NCBI GenBank assembly: GCA_005893165.1
Contig: VBOR01000053.1
Location: 1 to 43,637, forward strand
From: Candidatus Eiseniibacteriota bacterium
GTDB taxonomy: Bacteria; Eisenbacteria; RBG-16-71-46; SZUA-252
DNA: 43,637 nt
Direction of reading: 5' to 3'
Positions 1-8,115 of this stretch are shown piece by piece; positions within the stretch are counted from its first letter, which is position 1, and every line of letters starts with the position of its first letter. The notes beneath the pieces were generated by a model. The model was given only the letters and a program-made list of their open reading frames with translations, had not been told where the DNA came from and ran no database searches. Position numbers and translations under genes: made by a program.

Positions 1-283
1 AGATGTCGATCGTGCGAGTGGCTTCGGTCTCGAGCGTCTTCAGCTCTTCCTCCGTGAAGCGCACGTACTGGTCCTTGGCGAACTCGTACCCCTTGACCAG
101 AGAGGTTCTCTCCAATACTTCGTTGCAGGCGGGGCAGATCTGCTGCTGCTTGATCCGGCCGCCGCACTTTTCGTGGAGCAGGTTGAACGAGAGCCCCATG
201 GACGAGGCGGCGGTGTACATCTTGACGGGGATCGAAACCAGCCCGAACGAGAGCGTTCCCGATCCAATGGAATGTGGTGGCAT
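1..283 (-). CDS. ku: Ku protein, N-terminal part (cut by window edge)
   Basis: Bacterial Ku is a homodimeric ring that binds DNA double-strand ends and recruits LigD in non-homologous end joining. Only the first 94 codons are inside the window. They read GSGTLSFGLVSIPVKMYTA near the start, which is the typical first strand of prokaryotic Ku, followed by the LHEKCGGRIKQQQICPACN segment and KGYEFAKDQYVRFTEEEL, both standard in this family. The start is the ATG at 281-283, with an AAGGAGG ribosome site about six bases upstream. It is divergent from ligD with a 128-base gap, the usual Ku-LigD partnership. The rest of the gene (family length about 260-300 residues) lies off the left edge, so completeness cannot be judged. 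Confidence 0.95.
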   Translation of the reverse strand, partial: MPPHSIGSGTLSFGLVSIPVKMYTAASSMGLSFNLLHEKCGGRIKQQQICPACNEVLERTSLVKGYEFAKDQYVRFTEEELKTLETEATRTIDI

Positions 284-329
284 TCTATGTCCTCCTTGGG
301 GACTGCCGGGGAGGCTAACACCATGCTCT

Positions 330-338
330 GTTATACTC
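330..338. promoter_or_regulatory. Possible -10 element in the ku/ligD divergent gap
   Basis: The gap 284-411 contains TTATACTC, which gives TATACT on the plus strand (332-337, towards ligD) and TATAAC on the minus strand (towards ku). It is the only AT-rich hexamer of this type in the gap. No convincing -35 box sits 16-18 bases away on either strand, so this is only a candidate. Confidence 0.25.
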
Positions 339-411
339 AACCCCGACTCCAATATCGGACCTCCCAGGCCCGGGCTTTAGCGCCCCGGAGCCCGTCCAAA
401 GACTAAATGCC

Positions 412-3027
412 TTGAGCTCGACCCGCGGTTCCCATCTCGAAAAATACCATCAGAAGCGGGACCCCGCCCGGACGCCCGAGCCCTTCGGGGGCGGCCGTCC
501 GCCGGCCGCGCAGGCCCCTGCCGGTGCGCCTCCCCGGTTCGTCGTCCAGAAGCACTGGGCGCGCAACATGCATTACGACCTCCGCCTCGAGCTGGACGGA
601 ACGCTCAAGAGTTGGGCGGTGCCCAAAGGGCCCTCGACGCGCGTGGAGGAGAAGAGGCTGGCGGTCCACGTCGAGGACCATCCTCTGGAGTACGGCTCGT
701 TCGAGGGAGTCATCCCGGCAGGGAACTACGGAGCCGGATCGGTCATCGTGTGGGATCACGGGTGGTTCCGCTCCTTCAAGCCCGAGGATCCGCTCGAGCA
801 GTACGAGCGTGGAAAGATGGAGCTGGAGCTCTTCGGATTCAAGCTCCGCGGGCGCTGGACGCTCGTGCGCATGGGCAAGAAGGAGAAGGAATGGCTCCTG
901 CTCAAGAAGGCGGACGGTGCCGCGAGCGAGAAGGAGGCGATCGATCGCTATCCCGAGTCGGTGATCACGGGATTCACGGTCGAGGAGATGCGGGACGTGC
1001 CCGGCACGCTCCAGGCGCTCCGGGAGCGGGTCCGGTCGCTGGGCGCGCCGAGGGGGGAGATTTCGATCCGCTCCGTGCCGCTCATGCTGGCCACGCTGGC
1101 GGAGCGCCCTCCCTCCGGGGCGGACTGGTGCTTCGAGATCAAGTACGACGGCGTGCGGGTGCTCGCGGAGCGAAAGCGCGATGGTGTGATCCTCATCGGG
1201 CGGAGCGGCGAGAACATCACCGGGCGGTATCCAGAGATCACGGCCGCTCTTCGCGCGCTGCCGCCGGATCGATTCGTGCTGGACGGCGAGATCGTCGCGG
1301 AGAACGAGAGCGGACGGCCCAGCTTCCAGCGGCTCCAGGCGCGCATGCACCTCACCAAGGCGCGCGACATCGAGGCTGCCCGGATGTGGGTTCCGGTGCG
1401 CGGCATCTTCTTCGACTGCCTCGGGCTCGAGGGGCATGACTTGCGCAAGCTTGCACTGTCGGAGCGCAAGGAGCTCCTCGCGCGCGTGGTGCCTCCTCTG
1501 GGAACGGTGCAGGGCTGCGATCACGTGCTGGAGCACGGCGAGGCATTCCTCGAGGCTGCTTCCGAGATGGGGCTCGAGGGGATCGTGGCGAAGCGGCTCA
1601 CGAGCCCGTACTCCGGCCGGCGGTCGGCGGACTGGATCAAGGTCAAATGCGACCGCCGGCAGGAATTCGTGATCGGCGGCTACACGGAGCCCCAGGGCTC
1701 GCGCGCCCGCTTCGGGGCCCTCCATGTCGGTCTCTATGAGGGGCGCCAGCTGGTCTACGTGACGAAAGTGGGCACCGGATTCGACACGGCGGGCCTCGAG
1801 AGCATCGCGCGGACGCTCGCGCCGCTCGGGCGCGAGACGTCTCCCTTCGACGTGGGGACGCCGGCGGGACGCGGGCATCACTGGGTCGAGCCGCGCCTCG
1901 TGTGCGAGATCCGATTCACGGAGTGGACGCGGGAGGGAGGGTTGCGCCATCCCATCTTCCTGGGATTGCGTCCCGACAAGCGCCCCGAGGATTGCCGCCG
2001 CGAGGAGCCGGTGCGGATCCGCGCCGCGGAGGAAACGCAGGTCAACGCGGCGAAGCCCACGAACGCGGCGAAGCCCACGAACGTGGTGAAGCCCACGAAC
2101 GTGGTGAAGCCCACCAACGTGAAGAAGGTCTTCTGGCCCAAGGAGGGCTACACCAAGGGCGATCTCATCCAGTACTACGAATCAGTGGCACCGCTTCTCC
2201 TGCCCTACCTGCGCGACCGCCCTCTGGTGCTGACGAGATTCCCCGACGGGATCGATGGAAAATCCTTCTTCCAGAAGGACGCGCCCGTGTACGTGCCCGA
2301 CTGGGTCCGCACGGAAGTCGTGCACTCCGGAGACGGGGAGCGCGACATCCGCTACTTCGTCGTGGACGACCTCGAGTCGCTGCGCTACGTGGCGAACATG
2401 GGAACGATTCCGCTCCACGTCTGGAGCGCCTGCGTGAGCTCCCTCGAGAACCCGGATTGGCTCGTGCTCGATCTCGATCCCAAGGAAGCGCCGTTCGCGC
2501 ACGTCGTCCAGGTGGCGCGCGCGCTGAAGACGATCCTGGACGAGCTCGAGCTTCCCGCCTTCATCAAGACTTCCGGCGCCACCGGCCTGCACGTGCTGCT
2601 TCCCATGGGCCGCCGGTACACGCATGAGGAGACGCGAACCTTCGCGCGGCTGCTCGCGATGCTGGCCGTGGACGCCGTGCCCGAGATCTCGACCGTCACG
2701 CGCTCGATCAAGGGGCGCGGCGGCAAGGTGTACGTCGATTTCGGTCAGAATGGACGGGGGAACACGATCGTCGCGCCCTACTCCGTGCGCCCGCTTCCCG
2801 GAGCGCCCGCCTCCTGTCCCTTGCGCTGGGATGAGGTGACGGCGCGGCTCGATCCCGCCCGCTTCACCATCCGCACGATCCCGGAACGCTTCGAGAAGAT
2901 GCCGGATCCCGCGATCGACGTGTTCGGGCCTGGCGTGGACATGGCTTCCGCGATCGGGGCGATCGGGCGCCGGATGAGGAACGGGCGCGAGAAGGATTCG
3001 GCGACCGCGAAGAAGAGCCGCAAGTGA
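412..3027 (+). CDS. ligD: LigD: multifunctional NHEJ DNA ligase (phosphoesterase-ligase-polymerase)
   Basis: LigD processes and seals double-strand breaks held by Ku. The 871-residue protein has the Pseudomonas-type domain order. Phosphoesterase domain, about 40-190: H48, H54, D56, R58, H90 and Y94 match the known active-site set of P. aeruginosa LigD at a constant offset of six. ATP-dependent ligase domain, about 220-535: adenylated lysine K244 in EIKYDGVR and motif EGIVAKR. Primase-type polymerase domain, about 570-850: metal-binding D687 and D689 in VLDLDP. A four-copy NxxKPT linker joins the last two. The start is taken as TTG 412 because no in-frame ATG precedes the catalytic region (the first is M53); the ribosome site is weak. 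The stop overlaps the next gene's GTG. Confidence 0.96.
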   Translation: MSSTRGSHLEKYHQKRDPARTPEPFGGGRPPAAQAPAGAPPRFVVQKHWARNMHYDLRLELDGTLKSWAVPKGPSTRVEEKRLAVHVEDHPLEYGSFEGVIPAGNYGAGSVIVWDHGWFRSFKPEDPLEQYERGKMELELFGFKLRGRWTLVRMGKKEKEWLLLKKADGAASEKEAIDRYPESVITGFTVEEMRDVPGTLQALRERVRSLGAPRGEISIRSVPLMLATLAERPPSGADWCFEIKYDGVRVLAERKRDGVILIGRSGENITGRYPEITAALRALPPDRFVLDGEIVAENESGRPSFQRLQARMHLTKARDIEAARMWVPVRGIFFDCLGLEGHDLRKLALSERKELLARVVPPLGTVQGCDHVLEHGEAFLEAASEMGLEGIVAKRLTSPYSGRRSADWIKVKCDRRQEFVIGGYTEPQGSRARFGALHVGLYEGRQLVYVTKVGTGFDTAGLESIARTLAPLGRETSPFDVGTPAGRGHHWVEPRLVCEIRFTEWTREGGLRHPIFLGLRPDKRPEDCRREEPVRIRAAEETQVNAAKPTNAAKPTNVVKPTNVVKPTNVKKVFWPKEGYTKGDLIQYYESVAPLLLPYLRDRPLVLTRFPDGIDGKSFFQKDAPVYVPDWVRTEVVHSGDGERDIRYFVVDDLESLRYVANMGTIPLHVWSACVSSLENPDWLVLDLDPKEAPFAHVVQVARALKTILDELELPAFIKTSGATGLHVLLPMGRRYTHEETRTFARLLAMLAVDAVPEISTVTRSIKGRGGKVYVDFGQNGRGNTIVAPYSVRPLPGAPASCPLRWDEVTARLDPARFTIRTIPERFEKMPDPAIDVFGPGVDMASAIGAIGRRMRNGREKDSATAKKSRK
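2044..2115 (+). repeat. 18-base tandem repeat, four copies, in the ligD linker
   Basis: Four in-frame 18-base units (2044, 2062, 2080, 2098) encode NAAKPT, NAAKPT, NVVKPT and NVVKPT. Units 1-2 are identical in DNA and units 3-4 differ only at the last base. They sit exactly between the ligase and polymerase domains, so copy number would change linker length without breaking the frame. Confidence 0.95.
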
Positions 3028-3701
3028 CCAGCGCCACGGAGCTGAAATTCCTGGCGAGCCGTTCCGCCGGAGAGGTCTCGGCCCTGCTGGACCGCCCCGA
3101 CACGGCGCGACGGCTCCTGGTGCTGGGGCACGGTGCGGGCGCCGGCATGCGACATCGCTTCATGAACGACGTTGCTTCCGCGCTCGGATCGCGGGGCATC
3201 GCGACCTTCCGGTACCAGTTTCCCTACGTCGAGAACAAGCTCTACCGTCCCGACCCTCAGCCAATCTTGTTGTCCACCGTGCGATCCGCCGTCGAGACGG
3301 CCCGTGCCGCGGCCGGCGACTTGCCGCTTCTCGCGGGGGGCAAGTCCATGGGCGGCCGCATGACCTCGCTCGCCGCTTCGAAGGAAGCGCTGGAGGGCGT
3401 GAAGGGGATCGCATTCTTCGGCTTTCCGCTGCACCCTGCCGGGGCCCCGGCCACCGAGCGGGGAGAGCATCTCGACCGCGTCCAGGTACCCATGCTGTTC
3501 CTCCAGGGAACGCGCGACAAGCTGGCGGAGCTCTCGCTGCTTCGGCCGGTGATCGAGCGGCTCGGCCCGCGCGCGACGCTCCACGTGGTCGAGGGCGCGG
3601 ATCATGGATTCGACATGCTCAAACGATCGGGACGGACCTCGGCCGAGGTCCTGGAGGAGCTTGCCGACACGGTCGCGAAGTGGGCGGAGCGGCTGACATG
3701 A
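3024..3701 (+). CDS. Alpha/beta hydrolase, KANL3/Tex30-like family
   Basis: A 225-residue alpha/beta hydrolase. It shows the N-terminal LVLGHGAGAGM oxyanion-hole segment, the nucleophile elbow GGKSMGGR (serine in GxSxGG), an acid-region segment VPMLFLQGTRDKLAEL and the late histidine in GADHGF. This set is typical of the small bacterial proteins related to KANL3/Tex30, whose substrate is unknown. The start is the GTG at 3024, overlapping the ligD stop by four bases (GTGA), and it overlaps the next gene the same way, so the three genes are probably cotranscribed. Linkage to ligD may be only positional. No signal peptide, so cytoplasmic. Confidence 0.85.
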   Translation: MTSATELKFLASRSAGEVSALLDRPDTARRLLVLGHGAGAGMRHRFMNDVASALGSRGIATFRYQFPYVENKLYRPDPQPILLSTVRSAVETARAAAGDLPLLAGGKSMGGRMTSLAASKEALEGVKGIAFFGFPLHPAGAPATERGEHLDRVQVPMLFLQGTRDKLAELSLLRPVIERLGPRATLHVVEGADHGFDMLKRSGRTSAEVLEELADTVAKWAERLT

Positions 3702-4393
3702 AGATCCGGGCCGGAACCAGCGGATGGTCGTACAAGGAGTGGAAGGGCTTCTTCTATCCCGAGAAGCTTCCCGCGAAGGACATGCTGCGGTACTACTCCG
3801 AGCGCTTCCCCACGGTCGAGGTGAACAACACGTTTTACCGGCTGCCGAACCTGACGACCCTCGAGGGGTGGCTCTCCCAGGTGCCGGAAGACTTCTCCTT
3901 CGTGCTCAAGGCATCGAAGCGGATCACCCACGACAAGCGGCTCAAGGACGTCGGGGATTCGGTGGACTATCTGCTCCGCACGTCGGGGACGCTGGGAGCC
4001 AGACTCGGTCCGTTCCTCGTGCAGCTTCCGCCCAACATGAAAAAGGATGTCCCGCGGCTGCGGGATTTCCTGGCGATCTTTCCCGCTCGGGCCGCCTTCG
4101 AGTTCCGCCACGCGTCCTGGTACGACGACGAGGTGTACCAGGCGCTGCGCGAGCGGAACGCGGCCTGGTGCATCGCGGACACCGGGGAAGAGGGAGATCC
4201 ACCCTTCGAGTCGACGGCGGACTGGGGCTACCTGCGCCTGCGGCGCGTCGCGTACGAGGAATCGGACCTCGAGTCCTACGCGGATAGGATCCGCAACCAA
4301 AGCTGGGGCGAGGCCTACGTGTTCTTCAAGCACGAGGATGCGGGAACCGGCCCCAAGCTCGCGGCGCGCTTCCTGGAATTGTGCGGGGTCTAG
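3698..4393 (+). CDS. DUF72 family protein
   Basis: A 231-residue protein opening with KIRAGTSGWSYKEWKGFFYP and continuing with LRYYSERFPTVEVNNTFYRLP, FSFVLKASKRITH, GPFLVQLPP, AAFEFRHASWYDDEVYQAL and YLRLRR. These are the landmarks of the DUF72 (YecE) family, a TIM-barrel-like fold. The biochemical role is not established. The start is ATG 3698, overlapping the preceding stop (ATGA). DUF72 genes are often found next to ligD in soil bacteria (recalled, not checked here), so a DNA-repair connection is possible but unproven. The TAG stop lies in CTAG, which also supplies the TAG stop of the convergent gene. Confidence 0.93.
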   Translation: MKIRAGTSGWSYKEWKGFFYPEKLPAKDMLRYYSERFPTVEVNNTFYRLPNLTTLEGWLSQVPEDFSFVLKASKRITHDKRLKDVGDSVDYLLRTSGTLGARLGPFLVQLPPNMKKDVPRLRDFLAIFPARAAFEFRHASWYDDEVYQALRERNAAWCIADTGEEGDPPFESTADWGYLRLRRVAYEESDLESYADRIRNQSWGEAYVFFKHEDAGTGPKLAARFLELCGV

Positions 4394-5040
4394 ACGGTCC
4401 GCGTCGCTTCCAGCCACTCGCCGACGGCATCCACCTCGGTGGGATCCAGATCGTGTCCGCGCATGCTCCATTGCAGATCGACCGAGGCGCCGGCCCTTCT
4501 GAGCCGGTCGGCAAGCGCCTCGACACGCTCTGCGGAAGCGTAGGGATCGCGGCGGCCCGCCGCGATGAGAACAGGCTTCCCGGAAAGATGGGGTGGACGC
4601 GGGGGCTCGAGGGGGAGGATCGCGCGCAGGAGCGCGGCGCCCTCGAGCAGGGAATCGTCGAGAAGGAGAAGGGCCGCGGCCATGTTCGCACCGTTGGAAT
4701 AGCCTAGCGCCCGCACGCGACCCGCATCGAAGCCGTAATGCCGGGCTGCCGAGCGAACGAACCGACCCAGCTCCCCGGCGCGCCGCACCAGGTCCGCCTC
4801 GTCGAAGACGCCGATCTCCAGTCTCCGGAAGAATCGAGGCATGCCGTTCTCCAGCACCTTGCCGCGAGGGGAAAGGAGACTGGCATGCGGCGCGAGCCGG
4901 CGCCCGATCGAAAGAAGATCGCCTTCGTCACCGCCCGTGCCGTGGAGGAGAAGGACGGTGTCTCCGCTCGTGCCCGGCTCGAATCGATGTAAGAAGCCCA
5001 GGTCCTCGTTACCGGCGTGCCTGGAGGGGTCCGCCTTCAT
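4390..5040 (-). CDS. Phospholipase/carboxylesterase-type alpha/beta hydrolase (MhqD-like)
   Basis: A 216-residue alpha/beta hydrolase with LLLHGTGGDEGDL at the oxyanion hole, nucleophile elbow GYSNGANMA, aspartate in AAGRRDPYA and catalytic histidine in MRGHDLDP. This fits the small carboxylesterase/phospholipase family that includes Bacillus MhqD and E. coli YpfH. It lies directly downstream of, and overlaps by ATGA, a ring-cleaving dioxygenase gene. The same pairing occurs in the quinone-responsive mhqD/mhqO genes of Bacillus, which suggests a role in aromatic or quinone detoxification. The start is ATG 5040. There is no signal peptide. Confidence 0.87.
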   Translation of the reverse strand: MKADPSRHAGNEDLGFLHRFEPGTSGDTVLLLHGTGGDEGDLLSIGRRLAPHASLLSPRGKVLENGMPRFFRRLEIGVFDEADLVRRAGELGRFVRSAARHYGFDAGRVRALGYSNGANMAAALLLLDDSLLEGAALLRAILPLEPPRPPHLSGKPVLIAAGRRDPYASAERVEALADRLRRAGASVDLQWSMRGHDLDPTEVDAVGEWLEATRTV

Positions 5041-5864
5041 CGGCGCACGACCGGTGCGGGGCGAGGCGGGCTGAGCGGGGGGAGCACGGCCTCGATTCGC
5101 CGGCGCTCGGGCTCGAGCCAGGGTGGCAGCACGAGCGACTCGCCGAGATGCGCGGGATGTTCATCCACGCTGAACCCAGGACCCTCCGTCGCCAGCTCGA
5201 ACAGGACTCCGCCAGGCTCGGTGAAGTAGACCGACTTGAACCAGAAGCGATCGATGACCGGCGTCGGATGATGCCCGGATGCTTCGACGCGCGATCGCAT
5301 CTCCTGCTGATGCTCCGCACGAAATCCCATGACCTCCGTAAGGAACGCGGCCGTGGGAGACAGCCCACGCTCGCGGATCCTTGCGCCGTGGAGACCGCGG
5401 ACCTGGTGCTCGGCCGCGACGGGGCTCGACGCGGAGGGCGTGAAGGCGCGCCCGCGGGGCGCGGCCGACTCGACGAGCGCGACCTTGAGCCCATGAGGAT
5501 CGGTCAGGGGAAGCGCCTTTTCGCCGAAGCGGGTCTCGATCGCGCCGAGAGGAGTGCCGTAGCGGTTGAGGCGCTCGGCCCACCACTTGAGAGTGTCGGG
5601 CGGCACCGCCAGGGCAACCTCGCTGGCCAGGCCGTGTCCGGGGACCGAAGGGGCCGCCTGATCCCATGGGAAAAAGGTAAGGTCCGTTCCAGGGTGCCCT
5701 TCGGCGTCGGCGTAGAAGAGGTGGTACGTTCCGGGGTCGTCCTGGTTGACGCTTTTCTTGACCAGGGACATTCCCAGGATCCCTGCGTAGAAGTCGAGAT
5801 TATCCTGCGCGGGACCCGCGATCGCGGTCACATGGTGGAGCCCGGCGACGGGTTTCATATCCAC
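5037..5864 (-). CDS. Ring-cleaving dioxygenase of the VOC superfamily (MhqO-like), possible internal deletion
   Basis: A 275-residue glyoxalase-fold protein. The first half is canonical for MhqO/LinE-like extradiol dioxygenases: VAGLHHVTAIAG, NLDFYAGILGMSLVKKSVN, DDPGTYHLFYAD and DLTFFPW. The C-terminal IDRFWFKSVYFTEPGGVLFELAT is also typical. From memory the family has about 310 residues and a second HHVAF-type motif before the last module. Here GFRAEHQQEMRSRVEASG joins the two parts directly, so about 35-45 residues and a probable iron-ligand histidine are missing. The enzyme may be impaired. The start is either GTG 5864 or ATG 5858; neither has a clear ribosome site. It is operonic with the hydrolase downstream. 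Confidence 0.85.
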   Translation of the reverse strand: MDMKPVAGLHHVTAIAGPAQDNLDFYAGILGMSLVKKSVNQDDPGTYHLFYADAEGHPGTDLTFFPWDQAAPSVPGHGLASEVALAVPPDTLKWWAERLNRYGTPLGAIETRFGEKALPLTDPHGLKVALVESAAPRGRAFTPSASSPVAAEHQVRGLHGARIRERGLSPTAAFLTEVMGFRAEHQQEMRSRVEASGHHPTPVIDRFWFKSVYFTEPGGVLFELATEGPGFSVDEHPAHLGESLVLPPWLEPERRRIEAVLPPLSPPRPAPVVRR

Positions 5865-5933
5865 CTACGATGCGCCAGGGAAGCGCCGCGATTCAAGAAG
5901 GGGATCACGAGCTCAATCCACGGGAGGACCGGC

Positions 5934-6290
5934 GTGAAGATCGAGACGAAGCGGTTCGAAAAACCGGATGAAGCGCGCGCCTTTCTCAAGGGCACCTTCG
6001 ACCTGGCGAAGCTGGGCGGGATCACGATCGGCCGCGCCGCGTACGAGCCGGGGTGGAAATGGTCGGAGCATGTGGGACGCGATACCGGGGAGCGCTACTG
6101 CGAGGTGGAGCACGTCGGCCTGGTGCTGAAGGGCAAGGCCGCGGTCCAGATGAAAGACGGCGGAGAATACCGGGTGCTCGAGCCTGGAGATCTCTTCCAC
6201 GTGCCGCCCGGGCACGACAGCTGGGTGGTGGGCAACGAGCCCTACGTTTCGATCCACTTCCTCGGGGCGGAGCGCTACGCGAAGAAGTGA
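5934..6290 (+). CDS. Small cupin-domain protein
   Basis: A 118-residue single-domain cupin. The first cupin motif is around AYEPGWKWSEHVGRDTGERYCEVEHVG and the second around VLEPGDLFHVPPGHDSWVVGNEP, with GDLFHVPPGHD typical of motif 2. Histidines in both motifs suggest a bound metal, but no substrate can be assigned. The start is GTG 5934, chosen because GGGAGGA lies five bases upstream and the upstream frame has no homology. It stands alone, divergent from the dioxygenase and convergent with proC (12-base gap). Confidence 0.85.
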   Translation: MKIETKRFEKPDEARAFLKGTFDLAKLGGITIGRAAYEPGWKWSEHVGRDTGERYCEVEHVGLVLKGKAAVQMKDGGEYRVLEPGDLFHVPPGHDSWVVGNEPYVSIHFLGAERYAKK

Positions 6291-6302
6291 GGCTGCCGCG
6301 GA

Positions 6303-7121
6303 TTACTCCTTCTTGTACAGGCGCCCCGCCTTTTCGGCCGAGGAGATGATGCCTCGGATCAGGGCCGACGAGAATCCCGCGTGCTCCATTCGATTGAGGC
6401 CGGCGATCGTGCACCCGCGAGGCGTGGTCACCCGGTCGATCTCATGCTCAGGGTGATGTTTTCGATTCAGGAGAAGGGTCGCGGCTCCCCGGGCCGTCTG
6501 CGAGGCGATGAGGAGCGCCTCCTCCGTGTGCAGCCCGATCTCGATTCCGCCCTGGGACGCGGCGCGGATGGCGCGGAGAAAGAACGCGATCCCGCACGCG
6601 CCCAGCACCGTGGCCGCGATCATCTGCTCTTCGTCCAGCACCAGCGTCGGTCCCAGCGCGTCGAAGATCGGCTGCACGGCCTCGATCGCCTTTCGATCGG
6701 AGCCCTGCGCGGCCAGGCACGTCATGGATTCCCGGATGGCCACCGCCGTGTTCGGCATGGCCCGCACCACGGCGACGCCGGAGGGCAGGCGTCTCTTGAT
6801 CTCCGCGATGGATACCCCGGAAACGACCGATACAACGATGTGCGTGCCGGGACGAAGCCGCGGACCGATTTCCTCGAGCAGGCCATCGATCTGTTGCGGC
6901 TCGACCGCGACGACGAGGAGCGGAGCGCGGCGTGCCGCCTCCTGGTTGTCGCTGAGGACCACGAAGCCGCGCCGCTCGAAGGGAATGAGGAGCTCCCGCC
7001 TGCGGCGGGTGAGCAGCACCTCGGACGGCGGGAGGCATCCCGACTCGACGATCCCGTCCGCGATTGCGGTTCCGATATTCCCGGCGCCCAGGATCGCGAC
7101 CGGCTTGGGAGTGGAATTCAT
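6303..7121 (-). CDS. proC: Pyrroline-5-carboxylate reductase
   Basis: The last step of proline synthesis, reduction of pyrroline-5-carboxylate with NAD(P)H. The 272-residue protein has the Rossmann start VAILGAGNIGTAIADGIV, VVAVEPQQIDGLL, the conserved VVRAMPNTAVAIRESMT segment and the C-terminal signature region VTTPRGCTIAGLNRMEHAGF, followed by the dimerisation helices. The length matches the family. The start is ATG 7121 with GAGG just upstream. It is monocistronic, convergent with the cupin gene. The signature reads TTPRGCT where TTPGGTT is usual; this does not hit a known catalytic residue. Confidence 0.93.
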   Translation of the reverse strand: MNSTPKPVAILGAGNIGTAIADGIVESGCLPPSEVLLTRRRRELLIPFERRGFVVLSDNQEAARRAPLLVVAVEPQQIDGLLEEIGPRLRPGTHIVVSVVSGVSIAEIKRRLPSGVAVVRAMPNTAVAIRESMTCLAAQGSDRKAIEAVQPIFDALGPTLVLDEEQMIAATVLGACGIAFFLRAIRAASQGGIEIGLHTEEALLIASQTARGAATLLLNRKHHPEHEIDRVTTPRGCTIAGLNRMEHAGFSSALIRGIISSAEKAGRLYKKE

Positions 7122-7283
7122 GGTCCTCAGGGCATCGGCACCAATCGAAACGATGCTGACCGGGATCATCCACCAACCTCCGCGGCCGCCCTTCAATCCT
7201 ACGCGCTGTTCGAAGCGGAAACGTAGAAGGGGTTCGAGGGTTGTAACACGCGCCACGGGGCGTTCTTACAAGCCCTCGTTGCT

Positions 7284-8111
7284 GTGATTCCTGACGTCGT
7301 CGGGAAGATCTGCCTCGCGCTCACGCCGCTCACGAACCACTGGTGGAACGTCACGTTTCATTTCACGGCGCGCGGCCTCTCCACTCCCGCCATGACCGTC
7401 GGCGGCCGGACGCTCCGGATGACGTTCGACTTCGTGACGCACCAGCTCGTGTTCCAGACCTCGGACGGGGTCACGAAGACGATTCCGCTCGAGCCGCGAA
7501 CCGTCGCCGAGTTCTTCGAGAGAGTGATGGAGACGTTGCGTGATCTCGGCATCCAGGTGCACATCTGGACCATGCCGGTCGAGATCCCGGACCCGATCCG
7601 CTTCGAGAAGGACGTCACGCACCATTCCTACGATCGCGACGCGGTGAACGCCTTCTGGCGCGCCCTTCTCGCGATGAAGCCCGTGTTCGAGAAGTTCCGG
7701 TGCGCCTTCATCGGGAAGTGCAGCCCGCTCCATTTTTTCTGGGGAGGCTTCGACCTGGCGGTGACCCGCTTCAACGGGAAGCGGGCGCCGGAGCGGCCGG
7801 GCGCGAACTCGATCGACCGGGAAGCCTATTCCCACGAAGTGATCAGCCATGGATTCTGGCCGGGGAGATTGCCGGCGCTCGACGCGTGCTTCTATGCCTA
7901 CGCCGCCCCCGAGCCGCACGGCTTCAAGGAGGCGAAGATCCTGCCCGCGGCTGCGTACTACGACAAGGGTTGGTCCGAGTATTTTCTCCCCTATGAGGCG
8001 GTTCGCAATGCCCGGAATCCCGCCGAGGACCTGACGTCGTTCCTGAGCACGACGTACGAATCCGCCGCCAGGCTGGCGGGATGGAGCCGGACGGAGCTGG
8101 AACGGAGGTAG
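7284..8111 (+). CDS. DUF5996 family protein, N-terminus apparently shortened
   Basis: A 275-residue protein matching DUF5996: VGKICLALTPLTNHWWNVTFHFTARGLSTP, FDFVTHQLVF, PDPIRFEKDVTHHSYDRDAV, CSPLHFFWGGFDLAVTRFNGKRAP, SHEVISHGFWPG and the C-terminal YFLPYEAVR. The function is unknown. Most members I recall begin about 20-25 residues earlier with a W...TLHLWTQ segment before VGK. Here the sequence upstream of VGK does not resemble that in any frame, and GTG 7284 has no ribosome site, so the 5' end is probably altered. The stop codon region supplies the ribosome site of the next gene, implying cotranscription. Confidence 0.85.
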   Translation: MIPDVVGKICLALTPLTNHWWNVTFHFTARGLSTPAMTVGGRTLRMTFDFVTHQLVFQTSDGVTKTIPLEPRTVAEFFERVMETLRDLGIQVHIWTMPVEIPDPIRFEKDVTHHSYDRDAVNAFWRALLAMKPVFEKFRCAFIGKCSPLHFFWGGFDLAVTRFNGKRAPERPGANSIDREAYSHEVISHGFWPGRLPALDACFYAYAAPEPHGFKEAKILPAAAYYDKGWSEYFLPYEAVRNARNPAEDLTSFLSTTYESAARLAGWSRTELERR

Positions 8112-8115
8112 ATCG

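Noticed and set aside
403-1950. Long open frame antisense to ligD
   Set aside because: Arg/Glu/His-rich composition typical of a reverse-frame shadow in GC-rich DNA, with no domain similarity, while the ligD frame carries all catalytic motifs.
4593-5933. Long plus-strand frame running into the cupin gene
   Set aside because: It lies antisense to the hydrolase and dioxygenase genes and has no recognisable motif. The cupin start is fixed by GGGAGGA before GTG 5934.
7225-7245. GGTTCGAGGG as a tRNA T-arm
   Set aside because: No matching acceptor, D-arm or anticodon stem can be drawn around it on either strand.
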